Made by a program: the position numbers and the translations under genes | Notes under the pieces: generated by a model | The model's input: only the letters and a program-made list of their open reading frames with translations | What the model was told of the DNA's origin: nothing | Database searches by the model: none | Shown: in pieces, positions 8,736 to 18,361 of the stretch | Layout of the letters: every line of letters starts with the position of its first letter | Position numbering within the stretch: the stretch's first letter is position 1 | Source: Methanothrix harundinacea | GTDB lineage: Archaea; Halobacteriota; Methanosarcinia; Methanotrichales; Methanotrichaceae | Direction: 5' to 3' | Assembly: GCA_002506535.1 (NCBI GenBank) | Contig: DAXT01000025.1 | Location: 79,031 to 143,030 of the forward strand | Length of the DNA: 64,000 nt

Positions 8736-10637
8736 TTACAGCCCCTTGCTCGGGGTCGGTATCGGCTCGGGGAGGATGATCCCCAGCTTCTTCTCTGCGG
8801 CGAACTTCTTCAGCTTCTCCAGAAGCTTCGGCTTCTGGCCAGAGAAGCTGTACTCAAAGACCTCGCTGATGGAGGTGACGGGGATGATCATGATCCTGCC
8901 CTTGAAGGAGTCGTCGAGGAGGACGTCCCCTTCGTTCGACTTGGGGATGAGGACGGTGGTGATCCCCGCCAGGGCTGCGGCCTCGATCTTCTGGGTGACT
9001 CCGCCGACGGGGAGTACGTCCCCTCTCACCGATAAAGACCCCGTCATCGCCACGTTCTGCTTTATGGGGACGCCCTCCAGGGCGGAAATAACGGCCGTGG
9101 CTATCGATATGGATGCGCTGTCCCCCTCGACCCCCTCGTAGGTCCCTATGAACTGGATGTGGACGTCTTTGTTGGTGATATCCTCTCCCAGGAACTTCTT
9201 TATCAGGGCCGAGACGTTCTGGACCGCCTCTTTCGCTATCTCCTGGAGCCTTCCCGTGGCTATCACCTTCCCCTCTTCCTTCGACTGGGCGGGGGTCACC
9301 TCGGCCATTATAGGGAGCACGATCCCGGAGTCGCCGACGACCGCCAGGCCGTTGACCCTCCCGACCTCGGCACCGGAGTTCTTGAACATGGAGTAGTCCT
9401 TCCTCCTCTCCAGGTACATGTCGGCGAGCTGCTGCTCGACGGACCGGGCCATCTTCTTCGCCTCCAGGACGTGCCTTGTATCGGTGAGGGAAGCCCCCTC
9501 GGACCGGGCGACGTCTCCGGCGACCCTGATAAGGCCGCCTAAATCTCGAAGGAGGAGGGTGAGGTGGCCCTTCCTCCCGGCTCTCCTCTTCGCCTCTCTC
9601 ACGATATCGGCGACCGCGTCCCTGGTGAAGTTGGGGATCTTACCGTCCCGGGTCACCTCCTGGGCGACGAACCGGACGAGCTTCTCCCGGTTCTCGACGG
9701 TATCCTCCATGGTGTCCCTCATGTATACCTCGTAGCCGTATCCCTTGATCCTGGACCGCAAGGCTGGGTGCATCCCCCCCATGGCGTCCAGGTTCCCTGC
9801 CGCGATCATGACGAAGTCGCATGGGACTGGCTCGGTCCTGACGAGGGCTCCGGAGGACCGTTCCGACTGGCCGGTGATGGGGTACTCCCCCTCCTGGAGA
9901 GAGGTGAGGAGGCTCTGCTGGGACTCGGGGCGCAGGGTGTTCACCTCGTCGATGAAGAGGACCCCCTTGTGGGCCCTGTGGATGGCGCCGCACTCGACCC
10001 GATCGTGGCTCGGGGTCTCCAGCCCCCCGGACTGGAAGGGGTCGTGGCGGACGTCCCCCAGGAGGGCGCCGGCGTGGGCTCCCGTGCCGTCGACGTACGG
10101 TGCCTTCTTCTGTTTGCTGTTGTCCACGAGGAGCTTAGGCACCAGGGTGTCATCTTTTGGTATCAGGTACCTCATGGAGAGGAATATCAGGGCCGCGGCT
10201 ATGATACCGAAGAGGAGCTGGCCCATGTAGTATGCGTAGACGAGAAGGCCCATCACGATCAGCATGAAGAACATGTTCCTCGTCTGGGTCTTCTTGCGGG
10301 CCTCCATCTTGTGGGCGTCGACTATCTGTCTGCCCCTCCCCGCCGGCACCACCCTGATCTTGGGGTTGTTGTTCTCCTCGGGGTTGTTGTAGACGAGGAC
10401 GTCCTGGAGGTCCTCGACGGGGAGGAGCTCGCTCATGGCCCTTCCAAGCATCGATTTGCCCGTGCCGGGGGAGCCGATGAGCATCACGTGGCGGCGCTGG
10501 TGGGCCGCCTTTTTAATGACCTCCACCGCCTCGTCCTGGCCTATCACCTGGTCTATAAGGCTCTCGGGAACCTTAACGCCGCTGGTGTCGTCGAACTCGG
10601 TCGTGCCGAGGAGATCCTTCTTATCTTCGTCCAACAA
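8736..10637 (-). CDS. lonB: archaeal membrane-anchored Lon protease LonB
   Basis: ATP-dependent Ser-Lys protease that degrades cytosolic and membrane proteins. Walker A is G55-SPGTGKS62, Walker B ends at D230-E231, and two transmembrane helices at about 121-139 and 141-158 are inserted between them, the hallmark of LonB. The protease domain has catalytic Ser507 in VEGDSA and Lys550 in GGVTQK. The 633 residues are normal for the family. The start is TTG at 10637 with GAGGG about 9 nt upstream; an upstream ATG at about 10660 runs into a stop at once. It reads in the same direction as cdc48, 130 nt away. Confidence 0.96.
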   Translation of the reverse strand: MLDEDKKDLLGTTEFDDTSGVKVPESLIDQVIGQDEAVEVIKKAAHQRRHVMLIGSPGTGKSMLGRAMSELLPVEDLQDVLVYNNPEENNNPKIRVVPAGRGRQIVDAHKMEARKKTQTRNMFFMLIVMGLLVYAYYMGQLLFGIIAAALIFLSMRYLIPKDDTLVPKLLVDNSKQKKAPYVDGTGAHAGALLGDVRHDPFQSGGLETPSHDRVECGAIHRAHKGVLFIDEVNTLRPESQQSLLTSLQEGEYPITGQSERSSGALVRTEPVPCDFVMIAAGNLDAMGGMHPALRSRIKGYGYEVYMRDTMEDTVENREKLVRFVAQEVTRDGKIPNFTRDAVADIVREAKRRAGRKGHLTLLLRDLGGLIRVAGDVARSEGASLTDTRHVLEAKKMARSVEQQLADMYLERRKDYSMFKNSGAEVGRVNGLAVVGDSGIVLPIMAEVTPAQSKEEGKVIATGRLQEIAKEAVQNVSALIKKFLGEDITNKDVHIQFIGTYEGVEGDSASISIATAVISALEGVPIKQNVAMTGSLSVRGDVLPVGGVTQKIEAAALAGITTVLIPKSNEGDVLLDDSFKGRIMIIPVTSISEVFEYSFSGQKPKLLEKLKKFAAEKKLGIILPEPIPTPSKGL

Positions 10638-10767
10638 AATATCGGCCCTCTAGCTCATGGTAGGTCCTTCTAACCTATATAACTGATGCTGAGATGACGG
10701 TGGCGATCCCTGCGGTGAGGGCTTGGGTTCCCGCCGTCAGATTCAGCCCCGCCGAAAGCCTCGGCCG

Positions 10768-12936
10768 TCAAACCTCAAACTCCTTCATCACCCTCTGGTA
10801 ATCGCAGACCATCTCCGGGGTGAGGTGGGGCTTCGCCCGCCCTAAGGCCTCCCGGAAGTGGCGCCCTTCCACCAAGATCCCCTCCAGGACCAGCTCCTCC
10901 CTCTTCATCCCCGCAACTATCCTCTCCCGGAGGGCGAGCATCCCCGCCTCCCGGCAGAGGGTCTCGATATCCGCCCCCGTCCACCCTTCCGTCGACTCCG
11001 AGAGGTCGCAGACGGAGACGTCCCCGGAGAGGGGCATCTTTGAGAGGTGAATCTCGAATATCCTCTCTCTGGCCGAAGCGTCCGGCATCGGAATTTGTAT
11101 CATCCTGTCGAACCTCCCCGGCCGGAGGAGGGATGGATCCAGAAGGTCCGGCCTGTTGGTGGCGGCGAGGACGACCACATCTTTCAGCTCCACGACCCCG
11201 TCCAGCTCCGTAAGAAACTGGCTAACCACCCTCTCGGTGGCGTGGGAGTCGAGCCCTGACCCCCTGGCCGGGATGATGGAGTCGACCTCGTCGAAGAATA
11301 TGAGGGAGGGGGCGGCCTGCTTCGCCTTCCTGAATACCTCCCTCACCGCCCGCTCAGATTCGCCGACCCACTTGGAGAGGAGCTCCGGGCCCTTCACCGA
11401 GATGAAGTTAACACCGCTCTCGGTGGCCACCGCCTTGGCCAGGAGGGTCTTACCCGTCCCCGGCGGGCCTAAGAGGAGGATGCCCCGGGGCGGCCTGATC
11501 CCGATCGACTCGAAGGCATCGGTATACTTCAGGGGCCACTCCACCGCCTCCACCAGCTCCTGCTTCGCCAGGTCCAGCCCCCCCACCTCGTCCCAGTGGA
11601 CCTCCGCCACCTCCACGAAGACCTCCCTCATGGCGGAGGGCTCGATCATCTTCAGGGCGTACCTGAAGTCCTCCGCCGTCACCTTCAGCCCTTCCAGGAC
11701 CCTGATCGGTATCTCCTCCTCGCAGTCTAGGTCGGGGATCAGCCTCTTCAGGGTGTGCATCGCCGCCTCCTTGCAGAGCGACGCGATATCAGCCCCCACA
11801 AAACCGTGGGTCATCTCGGCGACCGCCTCAAGGTCGACGTCCTCGGCGAGGGGCATCCCTCGAGTGTGGACGTAGAGGATCTCGAGCCTCCCGTTCTTGT
11901 CCGGGATCCCTATCTCCATCTCCCGATCGAACCTGCCGCCCCTCCGGATCGCCGGGTCCAGGGAGTTGGGCCTGTTGGTGGCGGCGATGACGATCACCTC
12001 TCCCCTCGAGGCGAGGCCGTCCATGAGGGAGAGGAGCTGGGCCACCACCCTCCGCTCCAGGTCGCCGGCCACCTCCTCCCTCTTCGGGGCTATCGAGTCG
12101 ATCTCGTCGATGAATATGATGGAGGGGGCGTTCTTCTCCGCCTCCTCGAAGATCTCCCGGAGCCTCTTTTCAGACTCGCCGTAAAACTTCGATGTCACCT
12201 CGGGGCCGCTGAGGCTGACGAAGTTCGCCTCCGTCTCGCTCGCCACCGCCCGGGCGATGAGGGTCTTTCCCGTCCCCGGCGGGCCGTGAAGGAGGAGCCC
12301 CTGGGGCGGACGGATCCCGAGCTTTGAGAAGATCTCGGGATGGCGCAGCGGCAGCTCGATCATCTCCCTCACCATCCTGATCTCCTTGGCGAGGCCTCCG
12401 ATATCCTCGTAGGATACGTCCCTTCCCGCCATCTCCTCCAGGGTATCCTTCAGGATCTTGATATCCGTCTCGGAGGTGACGACCACCGGCCCCTTCGGAG
12501 CCGTGCTCACCACCACAAAGCCGAGGGACGAAGAGATCATCTCCACCTTAAGCTGCTCGCCTTTGACGATGGGCCTTCCCAGGAGGATCCGCAGGAGGTA
12601 CTGGGCTCCTCCGGCGAGCCTCGTCCTGGTGGTGGGGGCGACAACGACCCTTTTGGCAGGCTTGGCCTCGCTCTTCCTGACGGAGACCCTCTCGTCTATA
12701 CCGACCCCGAGGTTACTCCTGAGGTTACCGTCTATCCTTATCAGGTCGGGAGGGTCCTTGGGGGAAGACTGCCAGGCGACGGCGTAGACGCTCCGCCTCC
12801 CCTGGATCTCCACGACGCCCCCGCCCTCCACCCCCATATCGCGGATACGGTCCTGGCTGAGCCTTGCGATCCCCCGGCCGACGTCCCTGTGGTAGGCCTC
12901 TGCCACCTTGAGAGTGATGGTATTATTCATGCTCAT
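10768..12936 (-). CDS. CDC48/VCP-type AAA+ ATPase with two AAA domains
   Basis: 722 residues from ATG 12936. The order is an N-terminal double-psi/CDC48_N substrate-binding region (about 6-165), D1 with Walker A G218-PPGTGKT225 and Walker B D277-E278, and D2 with Walker A G490-PPGTGKT497 and Walker B D549-E550, each followed by an Arg-finger segment. It is a hexameric unfoldase that feeds substrates to proteolysis. The open frame extends 42 codons further upstream, but that extension overlaps the regulator gene and has no CDC48 character; the start chosen leaves a 16-nt gap after that gene and has GGATC just upstream. Met at 12930 is an alternative. Confidence 0.95.
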   Translation of the reverse strand: MSMNNTITLKVAEAYHRDVGRGIARLSQDRIRDMGVEGGGVVEIQGRRSVYAVAWQSSPKDPPDLIRIDGNLRSNLGVGIDERVSVRKSEAKPAKRVVVAPTTRTRLAGGAQYLLRILLGRPIVKGEQLKVEMISSSLGFVVVSTAPKGPVVVTSETDIKILKDTLEEMAGRDVSYEDIGGLAKEIRMVREMIELPLRHPEIFSKLGIRPPQGLLLHGPPGTGKTLIARAVASETEANFVSLSGPEVTSKFYGESEKRLREIFEEAEKNAPSIIFIDEIDSIAPKREEVAGDLERRVVAQLLSLMDGLASRGEVIVIAATNRPNSLDPAIRRGGRFDREMEIGIPDKNGRLEILYVHTRGMPLAEDVDLEAVAEMTHGFVGADIASLCKEAAMHTLKRLIPDLDCEEEIPIRVLEGLKVTAEDFRYALKMIEPSAMREVFVEVAEVHWDEVGGLDLAKQELVEAVEWPLKYTDAFESIGIRPPRGILLLGPPGTGKTLLAKAVATESGVNFISVKGPELLSKWVGESERAVREVFRKAKQAAPSLIFFDEVDSIIPARGSGLDSHATERVVSQFLTELDGVVELKDVVVLAATNRPDLLDPSLLRPGRFDRMIQIPMPDASARERIFEIHLSKMPLSGDVSVCDLSESTEGWTGADIETLCREAGMLALRERIVAGMKREELVLEGILVEGRHFREALGRAKPHLTPEMVCDYQRVMKEFEV

Positions 12937-12952
12937 CGAGATCCAAAAACCC

Positions 12953-13618
12953 TCATATCGTCCAAGTCCCGTCCCGCTTTTGAACCTTCCCCTCCTCCGC
13001 GAGCCGCCGGAGCCGCTCCTCCGCCACCGCAGGGGGGATCCCCAGCCTTCGGGCCAGGGCATCCGTCGCCGACTCCCCTGATATGAGGGCGGCGAGGATC
13101 TCCGCCTCCAGCTGGTCGGAGGCGGTCCTCTCGATCAGCCCCATGGCGAGCCTCCTGATAAACATCTCCTGGGAGGAGATCGCCTCCAGGAGCCTCCTCA
13201 GCCGGAGCCTCTCCGCCTCCAGATCCCGCAGACGTGAGGAGATCGCCTCCAGCTCGCCGGACGGGCCACCCTCCCCAGCCGACGAGCTTAGAGAGGCTGC
13301 AGGGGAATAAGTCGAGTCTCTCTTCATAGAGGGCTCGGGGCTGTAGGTTCTGACCCCATAGGAGTGGGGGGAGAAGACGACCTCCAGGACGACGTTCTCT
13401 CTTATCCTGAAGTATTTGCGCCTCCGGTCGTCCCGGTAGCACTCGACGAGCCCCGCCCGTTCCAGCATCTCCAGGTGGTCTATCACCGCCTTCGGCCCGA
13501 GGTCGAGCCTCTTTGCCATCTCGTTGAAGTAGAAGGGGCGGAAAGAGAGGAGCTGGAGTATCCTTCTGCGGTTCTCGTTCCCCAGTATGTCCAGAATCTC
13601 CACAGGATCCAAAACCAT
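12953..13618 (-). CDS. ArsR-type winged-helix transcriptional regulator with a second C-terminal helix-turn-helix
   Basis: 221 residues. Residues 5-85 are an ArsR-like winged helix (ILGNENRRRILQLLS, then a recognition helix KAVIDHLEMLERAGLV and a basic wing DDRRRKYF). Residues 110-160 are Arg/Glu/Leu-rich and look coiled coil, and residues 165-221 form a second small HTH with a wing (ATDALARRLGIPPAVAEERL). It lies 16 nt upstream of cdc48 in the same direction, so it is probably co-transcribed with it and may control this proteostasis operon. A GTG one codon earlier (13621) is an alternative start. The target is unknown. Confidence 0.85.
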   Translation of the reverse strand: MVLDPVEILDILGNENRRRILQLLSFRPFYFNEMAKRLDLGPKAVIDHLEMLERAGLVECYRDDRRRKYFRIRENVVLEVVFSPHSYGVRTYSPEPSMKRDSTYSPAASLSSSAGEGGPSGELEAISSRLRDLEAERLRLRRLLEAISSQEMFIRRLAMGLIERTASDQLEAEILAALISGESATDALARRLGIPPAVAEERLRRLAEEGKVQKRDGTWTI

Positions 13619-13654
13619 CACTCAAAAGGTAATTATGAGATAGTAACCTCTGGT

Positions 13655-13663
13655 GAATATAAG
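13655..13663 (-). promoter_or_regulatory. TATA box of the regulator-cdc48 operon
   Basis: CTTATATTC on the minus strand, 37-45 nt before the regulator start. This is the only good archaeal TATA match in the 147-nt gap and would give a leader of roughly 10-15 nt. Confidence 0.45.
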
Positions 13664-13765
13664 TCTTTCGTCGAAGGTCGATGGTCCTTTGGCCTCCCAG
13701 ATCTGATGGCAGGGTCCGCAGGCAGCATCGTGGCCACCCCTGGGGATATGGACCTGAAACGAGAT

Positions 13766-15076
13766 CTATTGGCCATATTCTCCATCGGGCCTCAGGGGCG
13801 TGATCAATAGCTTATCGACGCGGTTGTAGTCCATGTCCACGACCTCAAAGCGGAGATCGCCCCAGTCGAAGTGGTCGCCGGAATGGGGTATCCTCTCAAA
13901 CTGCGTCATGGCAAAGCCGCCGAGGGTCTGGTAGAGCCCCGCGTCCTCATCAGGCATCTTCTCTATATCGAAGTTCTCTTTGAAGTCGTCTATCGAGATC
14001 ATCCCGTCCACGAGCCATGAGCCGTCTCCCCTCTGAACTATCGGGGGTTCGGTCAGCTCTTCTATGTTGGGGATATCCCCGACTATCGCCTCCAGAAGGT
14101 CTGTGAGGGTGACGACCCCCTCCACATTGCCGTACTCGTCCACGACGATGGCGAGGTGGATGCCGGTCTCTTTGAACCTCTCCAGGACCTTCAGCGCCCT
14201 CATGCTCTCGGGGACGAAGAGCGCCGGGAAGAGCACTCCTTCGAACTCGACCCTATCGACCCCTTCCGTCCGGAAGAGGAGATCTTTGGCGTGGACGACC
14301 CCCATGACGTTGTCCAGATCGCCGCTGCAGACGGGAAATAACGTATAAGCCCTTCCGGATACCTTCTCCTTGATCGTATCGGGGGTGTCGCTGGTGTCGA
14401 GCCAGACGATCTCAGACCTCGAGGTCATGAGGGTTGCAGCCTTCCTGTCGCCGAGCCGAAATACCCTGTCGACCATCTCCTTCTCCGCCTCCTCGAAGAC
14501 CCCTGCCCCGGCGCCGAGGTCTATCAGGATCTTTATCTCCTCCTCCGTGACGGGGGGGCCGTTGTTGGGCTTTATCCCCAGGGCCCTGATGACCACCTCC
14601 GTCGAGGCGCTGAGGATGAAGACTAGAGGGCTCCCGACCCTGGATATGAGACTGAGGGGCGAGGCGACGACGGACGCGATCCGCTCCGGATCGTTCAGCG
14701 CCACCCTCTTTGGGACCAGCTCCCCGAAGATGAGCATCGAATAGGCGATGACGACGACGACGATGCCGATGCTTATGAAATCGCTGTGAGCTGCAAGGGC
14801 TGGAACCGCCTCCAGCCAGATGGATAGGTCTCTTGCCACCGTCGCCCCGCCGAAGGCGCCGGCGAGGGTCCCTACGAGGGTTATCCCGATCTGGATCGTC
14901 GAGAGGAACGCCGTCGGCTCGTTGGCGAGGTCCAGAGCGGTCTTCGCCCCAGAATCATCCCCCTCCGCCAGCTCTTGAAGCCTGGACTTCCTGGAGGATA
15001 CGACGGCGATCTCCGACATGGCAAATAGGCCGTTGATTATTATCAGCAGAATTATGACGACTATCTCAAAGTTCAT
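13766..15076 (-). CDS. CNNM/CorC-family membrane protein (DUF21-CBS-CorC_HlyC)
   Basis: 436 residues. The N-terminal DUF21 domain (1-190) has about four hydrophobic helices, beginning MNFEIVVIILLIIINGLFAM. A CBS pair follows (about 205-330, with LFPVCSGDLDNVMGVVHAKD and VVDEYGNVEGVVTLTD), then a CorC_HlyC domain (345-430). The family is linked to Mg2+/Co2+ efflux or homeostasis, with CBS domains binding adenosine nucleotides. The start ATG 15076 lacks a clear Shine-Dalgarno; a TATA element CTTTATATC at 15115-15123 suggests a short leader. The transported ion is inferred from the family only. Confidence 0.9.
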   Translation of the reverse strand: MNFEIVVIILLIIINGLFAMSEIAVVSSRKSRLQELAEGDDSGAKTALDLANEPTAFLSTIQIGITLVGTLAGAFGGATVARDLSIWLEAVPALAAHSDFISIGIVVVVIAYSMLIFGELVPKRVALNDPERIASVVASPLSLISRVGSPLVFILSASTEVVIRALGIKPNNGPPVTEEEIKILIDLGAGAGVFEEAEKEMVDRVFRLGDRKAATLMTSRSEIVWLDTSDTPDTIKEKVSGRAYTLFPVCSGDLDNVMGVVHAKDLLFRTEGVDRVEFEGVLFPALFVPESMRALKVLERFKETGIHLAIVVDEYGNVEGVVTLTDLLEAIVGDIPNIEELTEPPIVQRGDGSWLVDGMISIDDFKENFDIEKMPDEDAGLYQTLGGFAMTQFERIPHSGDHFDWGDLRFEVVDMDYNRVDKLLITPLRPDGEYGQ

Positions 15077-15130
15077 GGAAGGACACTCTTTGCCCGAAGT
15101 TTAACCGTTCATCACTTTATATCTTGCGTT

Positions 15131-15175
15131 CTAGCGAAGATAAGGCGAAAATAAAAATAAGGCGAAGAAAATGAA
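15131..15175 (-). terminator. T-rich tract with duplicated TTCGCCTTAT downstream of htpX
   Basis: Read on the minus strand this segment holds several T runs and two copies of TTCGCCTTAT about 19 nt apart, 50-90 nt after the htpX stop. Archaeal termination commonly uses oligo-T tracts without a hairpin, so this is a plausible terminator. Confidence 0.35.
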
Positions 15176-15225
15176 GACAGTTCTGCCGCCCGGATCGCCA
15201 AGGACGGCAGATTTCGGCCACGGGC

Positions 15226-16059
15226 CTAACGCATCGCAGAGAGCCGCGCGATCCTCTCCTCGGTGGCCGGATGGGTGGAGAAGAGGGAGGCGAGCTTCTT
15301 GCCCTTGAGGGGGTTGACGATGAACATGTGGGCCGTCGAGGGGTTGACGTCGGCCTGGGCTCTGCCGGCAGCCCCCTCCAGCTTTGCGAGGGCGCTCGCC
15401 AGGGCCATCGGCCTGCCGCAGAGCTGTGCCCCGCTGGCGTCGGCCCCAAACTCCCGGCTCCTCGATATCGCCATCTGGATGATCATGGCAGCTATCGGTG
15501 CCAGGATCGCCATGGCGATGACCCCGACGATGCTCCCGGCATCGTCGTCCCGGCCCCCGAAGATGAGGGACCACTGGGCCATGGTGGCGACAAAGGTTAT
15601 GACGCCGGCGATGGTGGCGGCTACAGAGCTTATGAGGGTGTCTCGGTTCCTGACGTGGGCGAGCTCGTGGGCCATCACCGCCTCCAGCTCGTCCTTATCC
15701 AGGATCTTCATTATCCCGGTGGTGGCCGCCACGGCGGCATGCTGCGGGTCTCTTCCCGTCGCAAAGGCGTTGGGCATGGGGGTATCGACGATGTAGACCT
15801 TCGGCATCGGCATATTCGCCCGGTCGACGAGACCTCTGACGATCCCGTAAAGGGCCGGCGCCTCGGCAGCCGTCACCTCTTTTGCCTTGTACATCTTCAA
15901 TACTATTTTATCGCTGTACCAGTACGTCCCCATGTTCATCACCAGGGAGAAGAGGAGGGCTATCATCATGCCGCCCCTCCCGCCCAGGGCTGCCCCGATC
16001 AGAAGCATCAGCCCCGTGAGGCTGGCCAATAGAAGGGTAGTCCTGATTCCGTTCATCAT
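15226..16059 (-). CDS. htpX: membrane zinc metalloprotease HtpX homologue
   Basis: 277-residue M48B peptidase. Two N-terminal hydrophobic helices (about 8-25 and 30-47) are followed by the zinc site H131-E-L-A-H135, with the third ligand E203 in SREFGADASGA. Two further hydrophobic segments (145-165, 176-197) lie between the zinc motifs, as in bacterial HtpX. It degrades misfolded membrane proteins and fits the neighbouring LonB, CDC48 and TldD. The ATG at 16056 (second Met) is an equally possible start. Confidence 0.93.
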   Translation of the reverse strand: MMNGIRTTLLLASLTGLMLLIGAALGGRGGMMIALLFSLVMNMGTYWYSDKIVLKMYKAKEVTAAEAPALYGIVRGLVDRANMPMPKVYIVDTPMPNAFATGRDPQHAAVAATTGIMKILDKDELEAVMAHELAHVRNRDTLISSVAATIAGVITFVATMAQWSLIFGGRDDDAGSIVGVIAMAILAPIAAMIIQMAISRSREFGADASGAQLCGRPMALASALAKLEGAAGRAQADVNPSTAHMFIVNPLKGKKLASLFSTHPATEERIARLSAMR

Positions 16060-16127
16060 AGTAACGTGCCAGTTTCGGCTTATACCCCATATACTTTGCG
16101 TCCATCGATGGCGCAGCCGCCTCCTCT

Positions 16128-17993
16128 TCAGGACGACTGGAGCATCCGCAGGGCTGCAGCTCTATTCGCCCTGGCGTCGGCGAAGGACGGGTTTATCGAG
16201 AGCGCCCTCTCGTAGCAGTCGGCCGCCTCCCGGTAGCGGCCGAGGTGGTATAAAACCGCCCCCTTGTTGTTCCAGGCTGCGGCGTTGCCGGGGTCGATCT
16301 CGAGGGTCCTGTTGAAGGAGTCCAGTGCCTCCTCGTTTCTCCCCAGGGCCGTCAGGACGACCCCCCGGTTGTTCCAGCCGCTGACGAGCTCGGGGTTAGC
16401 CGCGAGGCCCCGGTCGATCGCCTCCATCGCCTCGTCGCTCCTCCCCAGGGTGTAGAGGACCCAGCCCCGGTTGTTCCAGGCCTCGGCGTGATCGGGGTCC
16501 AGGTCGGCGGCCCTGGTGAAGAGCAGGAGCGACTCCGCCACCCGGCCGGCGCTGAAAGCTGCAACCCCCTTCCTGTAGACCGCGGGCTCGTAATCCGGGT
16601 CGATCCCGATCGCCCGGTCGAAGGCCTCCGCCGCCTCACGCTCCCTCTTCATATCGATGAGGGCGACCCCCCGGTGGTGCCAGGTCTCGGCCCTCTCGGG
16701 GTCGATCTCCAGGGCCTTGTCGTAGCAGAATATCGCCTCGCTCGGCCGGTTCAGCCGGTAGAGGGCGTGGCCCTTGCTGTGCCAGGCGTCGGCGGAGTCG
16801 GGGTCGAACCTGATCACCTCGTCGAAGGCCTTCATGGAGTCGAAGTACCTCCCTTCCAGGTACAGAACTGAGCCCCGGTTGTACCAGGCGATCCCATAAG
16901 AAGGGTCGATGGCGATCGCCCGGTCGTAGGAGTCCAGCGCCTCCCCGTTCCTCCCCAGGTCTGCCAGGGCGGCGCCCCGGTTGTTCCAGGCGAGGGCGAA
17001 GGCGGGCTCGATCTTCAGAGCGGAGTCGTAGGAGTCCACCGCCTCCTCGGCCCTCCCCAGCTCTCGCAGAGCCCTCCCCCGGTTGTACCAGGCGAGGGCG
17101 AAGGAGGGGTCGATCTCGATGGCAGAGTCGTAGGAGTCCACAGCCTCCTCGAGGCGGCCGAGGTTCTGGAGGGCGAGACCCCGGTTGTTCCAGGCGAGGA
17201 GGTAGACGGGATCGATCTCGATGGCGGAGTCGAAGCTATCCACCGCCTCATCGTACCTCCCCAGGACCCCCAGGAGAAGCCCCCTCTCGTTCCAGGCGGC
17301 CTTGTCGTCGGGATCGGCCCGGAGAGCCCCCTCCAGCCGCTCCAGAGCCTCCTCATTTCTATTTAAGGTCTTCAAGAGCTCCGCCGACCCCTTCCACGAT
17401 CCCGAGAGGTCTGGATCGATCTTTAGGGCGGAGTCGTAGCAGGAAAGGGCCTCCTCGCTCCTCCCCAGGGCCCGCAGGGCGTTCCCCCGGTTCTGCCAGG
17501 CCTCGGCGAGCCGGGGGTTGATATCGACGGCCCGGCCAAAAGAGGCTTCCGCCTCCTGGTACCTCCCCAGGGCCCCCAGGATCAGACCCCGGTTGTTCCA
17601 GGCCTTCTCGTTTCCCGGGTCTATCTCCAGGGAGCGGTCGTAAGCCTCCAGCGCCTCATCCGCCCTCCCGAGAAATCCGAGGGAGTTACCCATCATGTAC
17701 CAGACCCTGGAGTCTCCGGGGTCGATATCCAGGGCCCGGCGGAAAGATTCAGCTGCCAGAGCCCTATCGCTCAGGTTGTAGAGGGCGATCTCCCCCTTCA
17801 AGGCCCAGGCTTGGGATAGGTCTGGGTCTACCTCAAGAGATCTGTTCACCTGCTGGAGGGCGAGATCTATCTCCCCCTCGTGATACGACAGTTCCGCTTC
17901 TTCGAATAGCTCCAGCGCCGACCCCTCCTCCCCCAAAACGGGATCTGCGAGGGCGAGGATCAGGGTCAGCAGAATAAGACCCCCACGTCTCAT
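16128..17993 (-). CDS. exported tetratricopeptide-repeat protein (about 17 TPRs)
   Basis: 621 residues from ATG 17993. Residues 1-21 are a signal peptide (MRRGGLILLTLILALADPVLG). From about residue 30 to the end there are 34-residue TPR units with the consensus AW.N.G..L..LGR..EA...YD.ALEIDP. The frame is open further upstream to 18236, but that extension is just the 47-bp repeat array read through and would put the signal peptide inside the protein; GGAGG about 14 nt before 17993 supports the shorter form. It is a scaffold for protein interaction outside the membrane. A larger homologue lies immediately upstream, so the two probably arose by duplication. Partner unknown. Confidence 0.9.
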   Translation of the reverse strand: MRRGGLILLTLILALADPVLGEEGSALELFEEAELSYHEGEIDLALQQVNRSLEVDPDLSQAWALKGEIALYNLSDRALAAESFRRALDIDPGDSRVWYMMGNSLGFLGRADEALEAYDRSLEIDPGNEKAWNNRGLILGALGRYQEAEASFGRAVDINPRLAEAWQNRGNALRALGRSEEALSCYDSALKIDPDLSGSWKGSAELLKTLNRNEEALERLEGALRADPDDKAAWNERGLLLGVLGRYDEAVDSFDSAIEIDPVYLLAWNNRGLALQNLGRLEEAVDSYDSAIEIDPSFALAWYNRGRALRELGRAEEAVDSYDSALKIEPAFALAWNNRGAALADLGRNGEALDSYDRAIAIDPSYGIAWYNRGSVLYLEGRYFDSMKAFDEVIRFDPDSADAWHSKGHALYRLNRPSEAIFCYDKALEIDPERAETWHHRGVALIDMKREREAAEAFDRAIGIDPDYEPAVYRKGVAAFSAGRVAESLLLFTRAADLDPDHAEAWNNRGWVLYTLGRSDEAMEAIDRGLAANPELVSGWNNRGVVLTALGRNEEALDSFNRTLEIDPGNAAAWNNKGAVLYHLGRYREAADCYERALSINPSFADARANRAAALRMLQSS

Positions 17994-18063
17994 GAGAGGG
18001 CAGATCCTCCTCGCCTCCGATATACCTTGTGGTGGTGGAGGAGGCGAAGAAGAGGGGGAGGCG

Positions 18064-18298
18064 GAGAAAGCCCTGGAGGAGAGGATACTGCCCATCGATA
18101 TGGGGAGGCAGAGAAAGCCCTGGAGGAGAGGATACTGCCCATCGATATGGGGAGGCGGAGAAGGCCCTGGAGGAGAGGATACTGCCCATCGATATGGGGA
18201 GGCGGAGAAGGCCCTGGAGGAGACGATACTGCCCATCGATAGGGGGGAGCGGAGAAGGCCCTGGAAGAGAGGATACCGCCCATCGAGATGAGGGCCGA
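18064..18298. repeat. five tandem copies of a 47-bp repeat between two TPR genes
   Basis: Units begin at 18064, 18111, 18158, 18205 and 18252, exactly 47 bp apart. The first four are nearly identical; the last is more diverged. Each unit contains GAGGATACTGCCCATCGAT followed by a G-rich segment, with a CCCAT-CGAT-ATGGG hairpin (5-bp stem) in the first three. Because 47 is not a multiple of 3, open frames crossing the array are artefacts. The array fills most of the 368-nt gap between the two TPR genes (17994-18361), in the 5' region of the downstream one. There are no unique spacers, so it is not a CRISPR array. Confidence 0.93.
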
Positions 18299-18361
18299 AC
18301 GCCCCATCCCCGCGATACCCCTCCTCCGGTGAGGGATCTCGAGGCAGGGACCTCCTGGCTC

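Noticed and set aside
12937..13062. Longer N-terminus of the CDC48 protein
   Set aside because: Overlaps the regulator gene and encodes Gly/Arg-rich sequence without CDC48 features; the ATG at 12936 has a normal gap.
17994..18236. Open frame extending the TPR gene upstream through the repeat array
   Set aside because: It is the 47-bp array read through; it places a signal peptide 80 residues inside the protein, and the repeat unit is not a multiple of three.
18064..18298. CRISPR array
   Set aside because: Direct tandem repeats without unique spacers; likewise the 26-bp (42219), 9-bp (50529) and 19-bp (62732) arrays.
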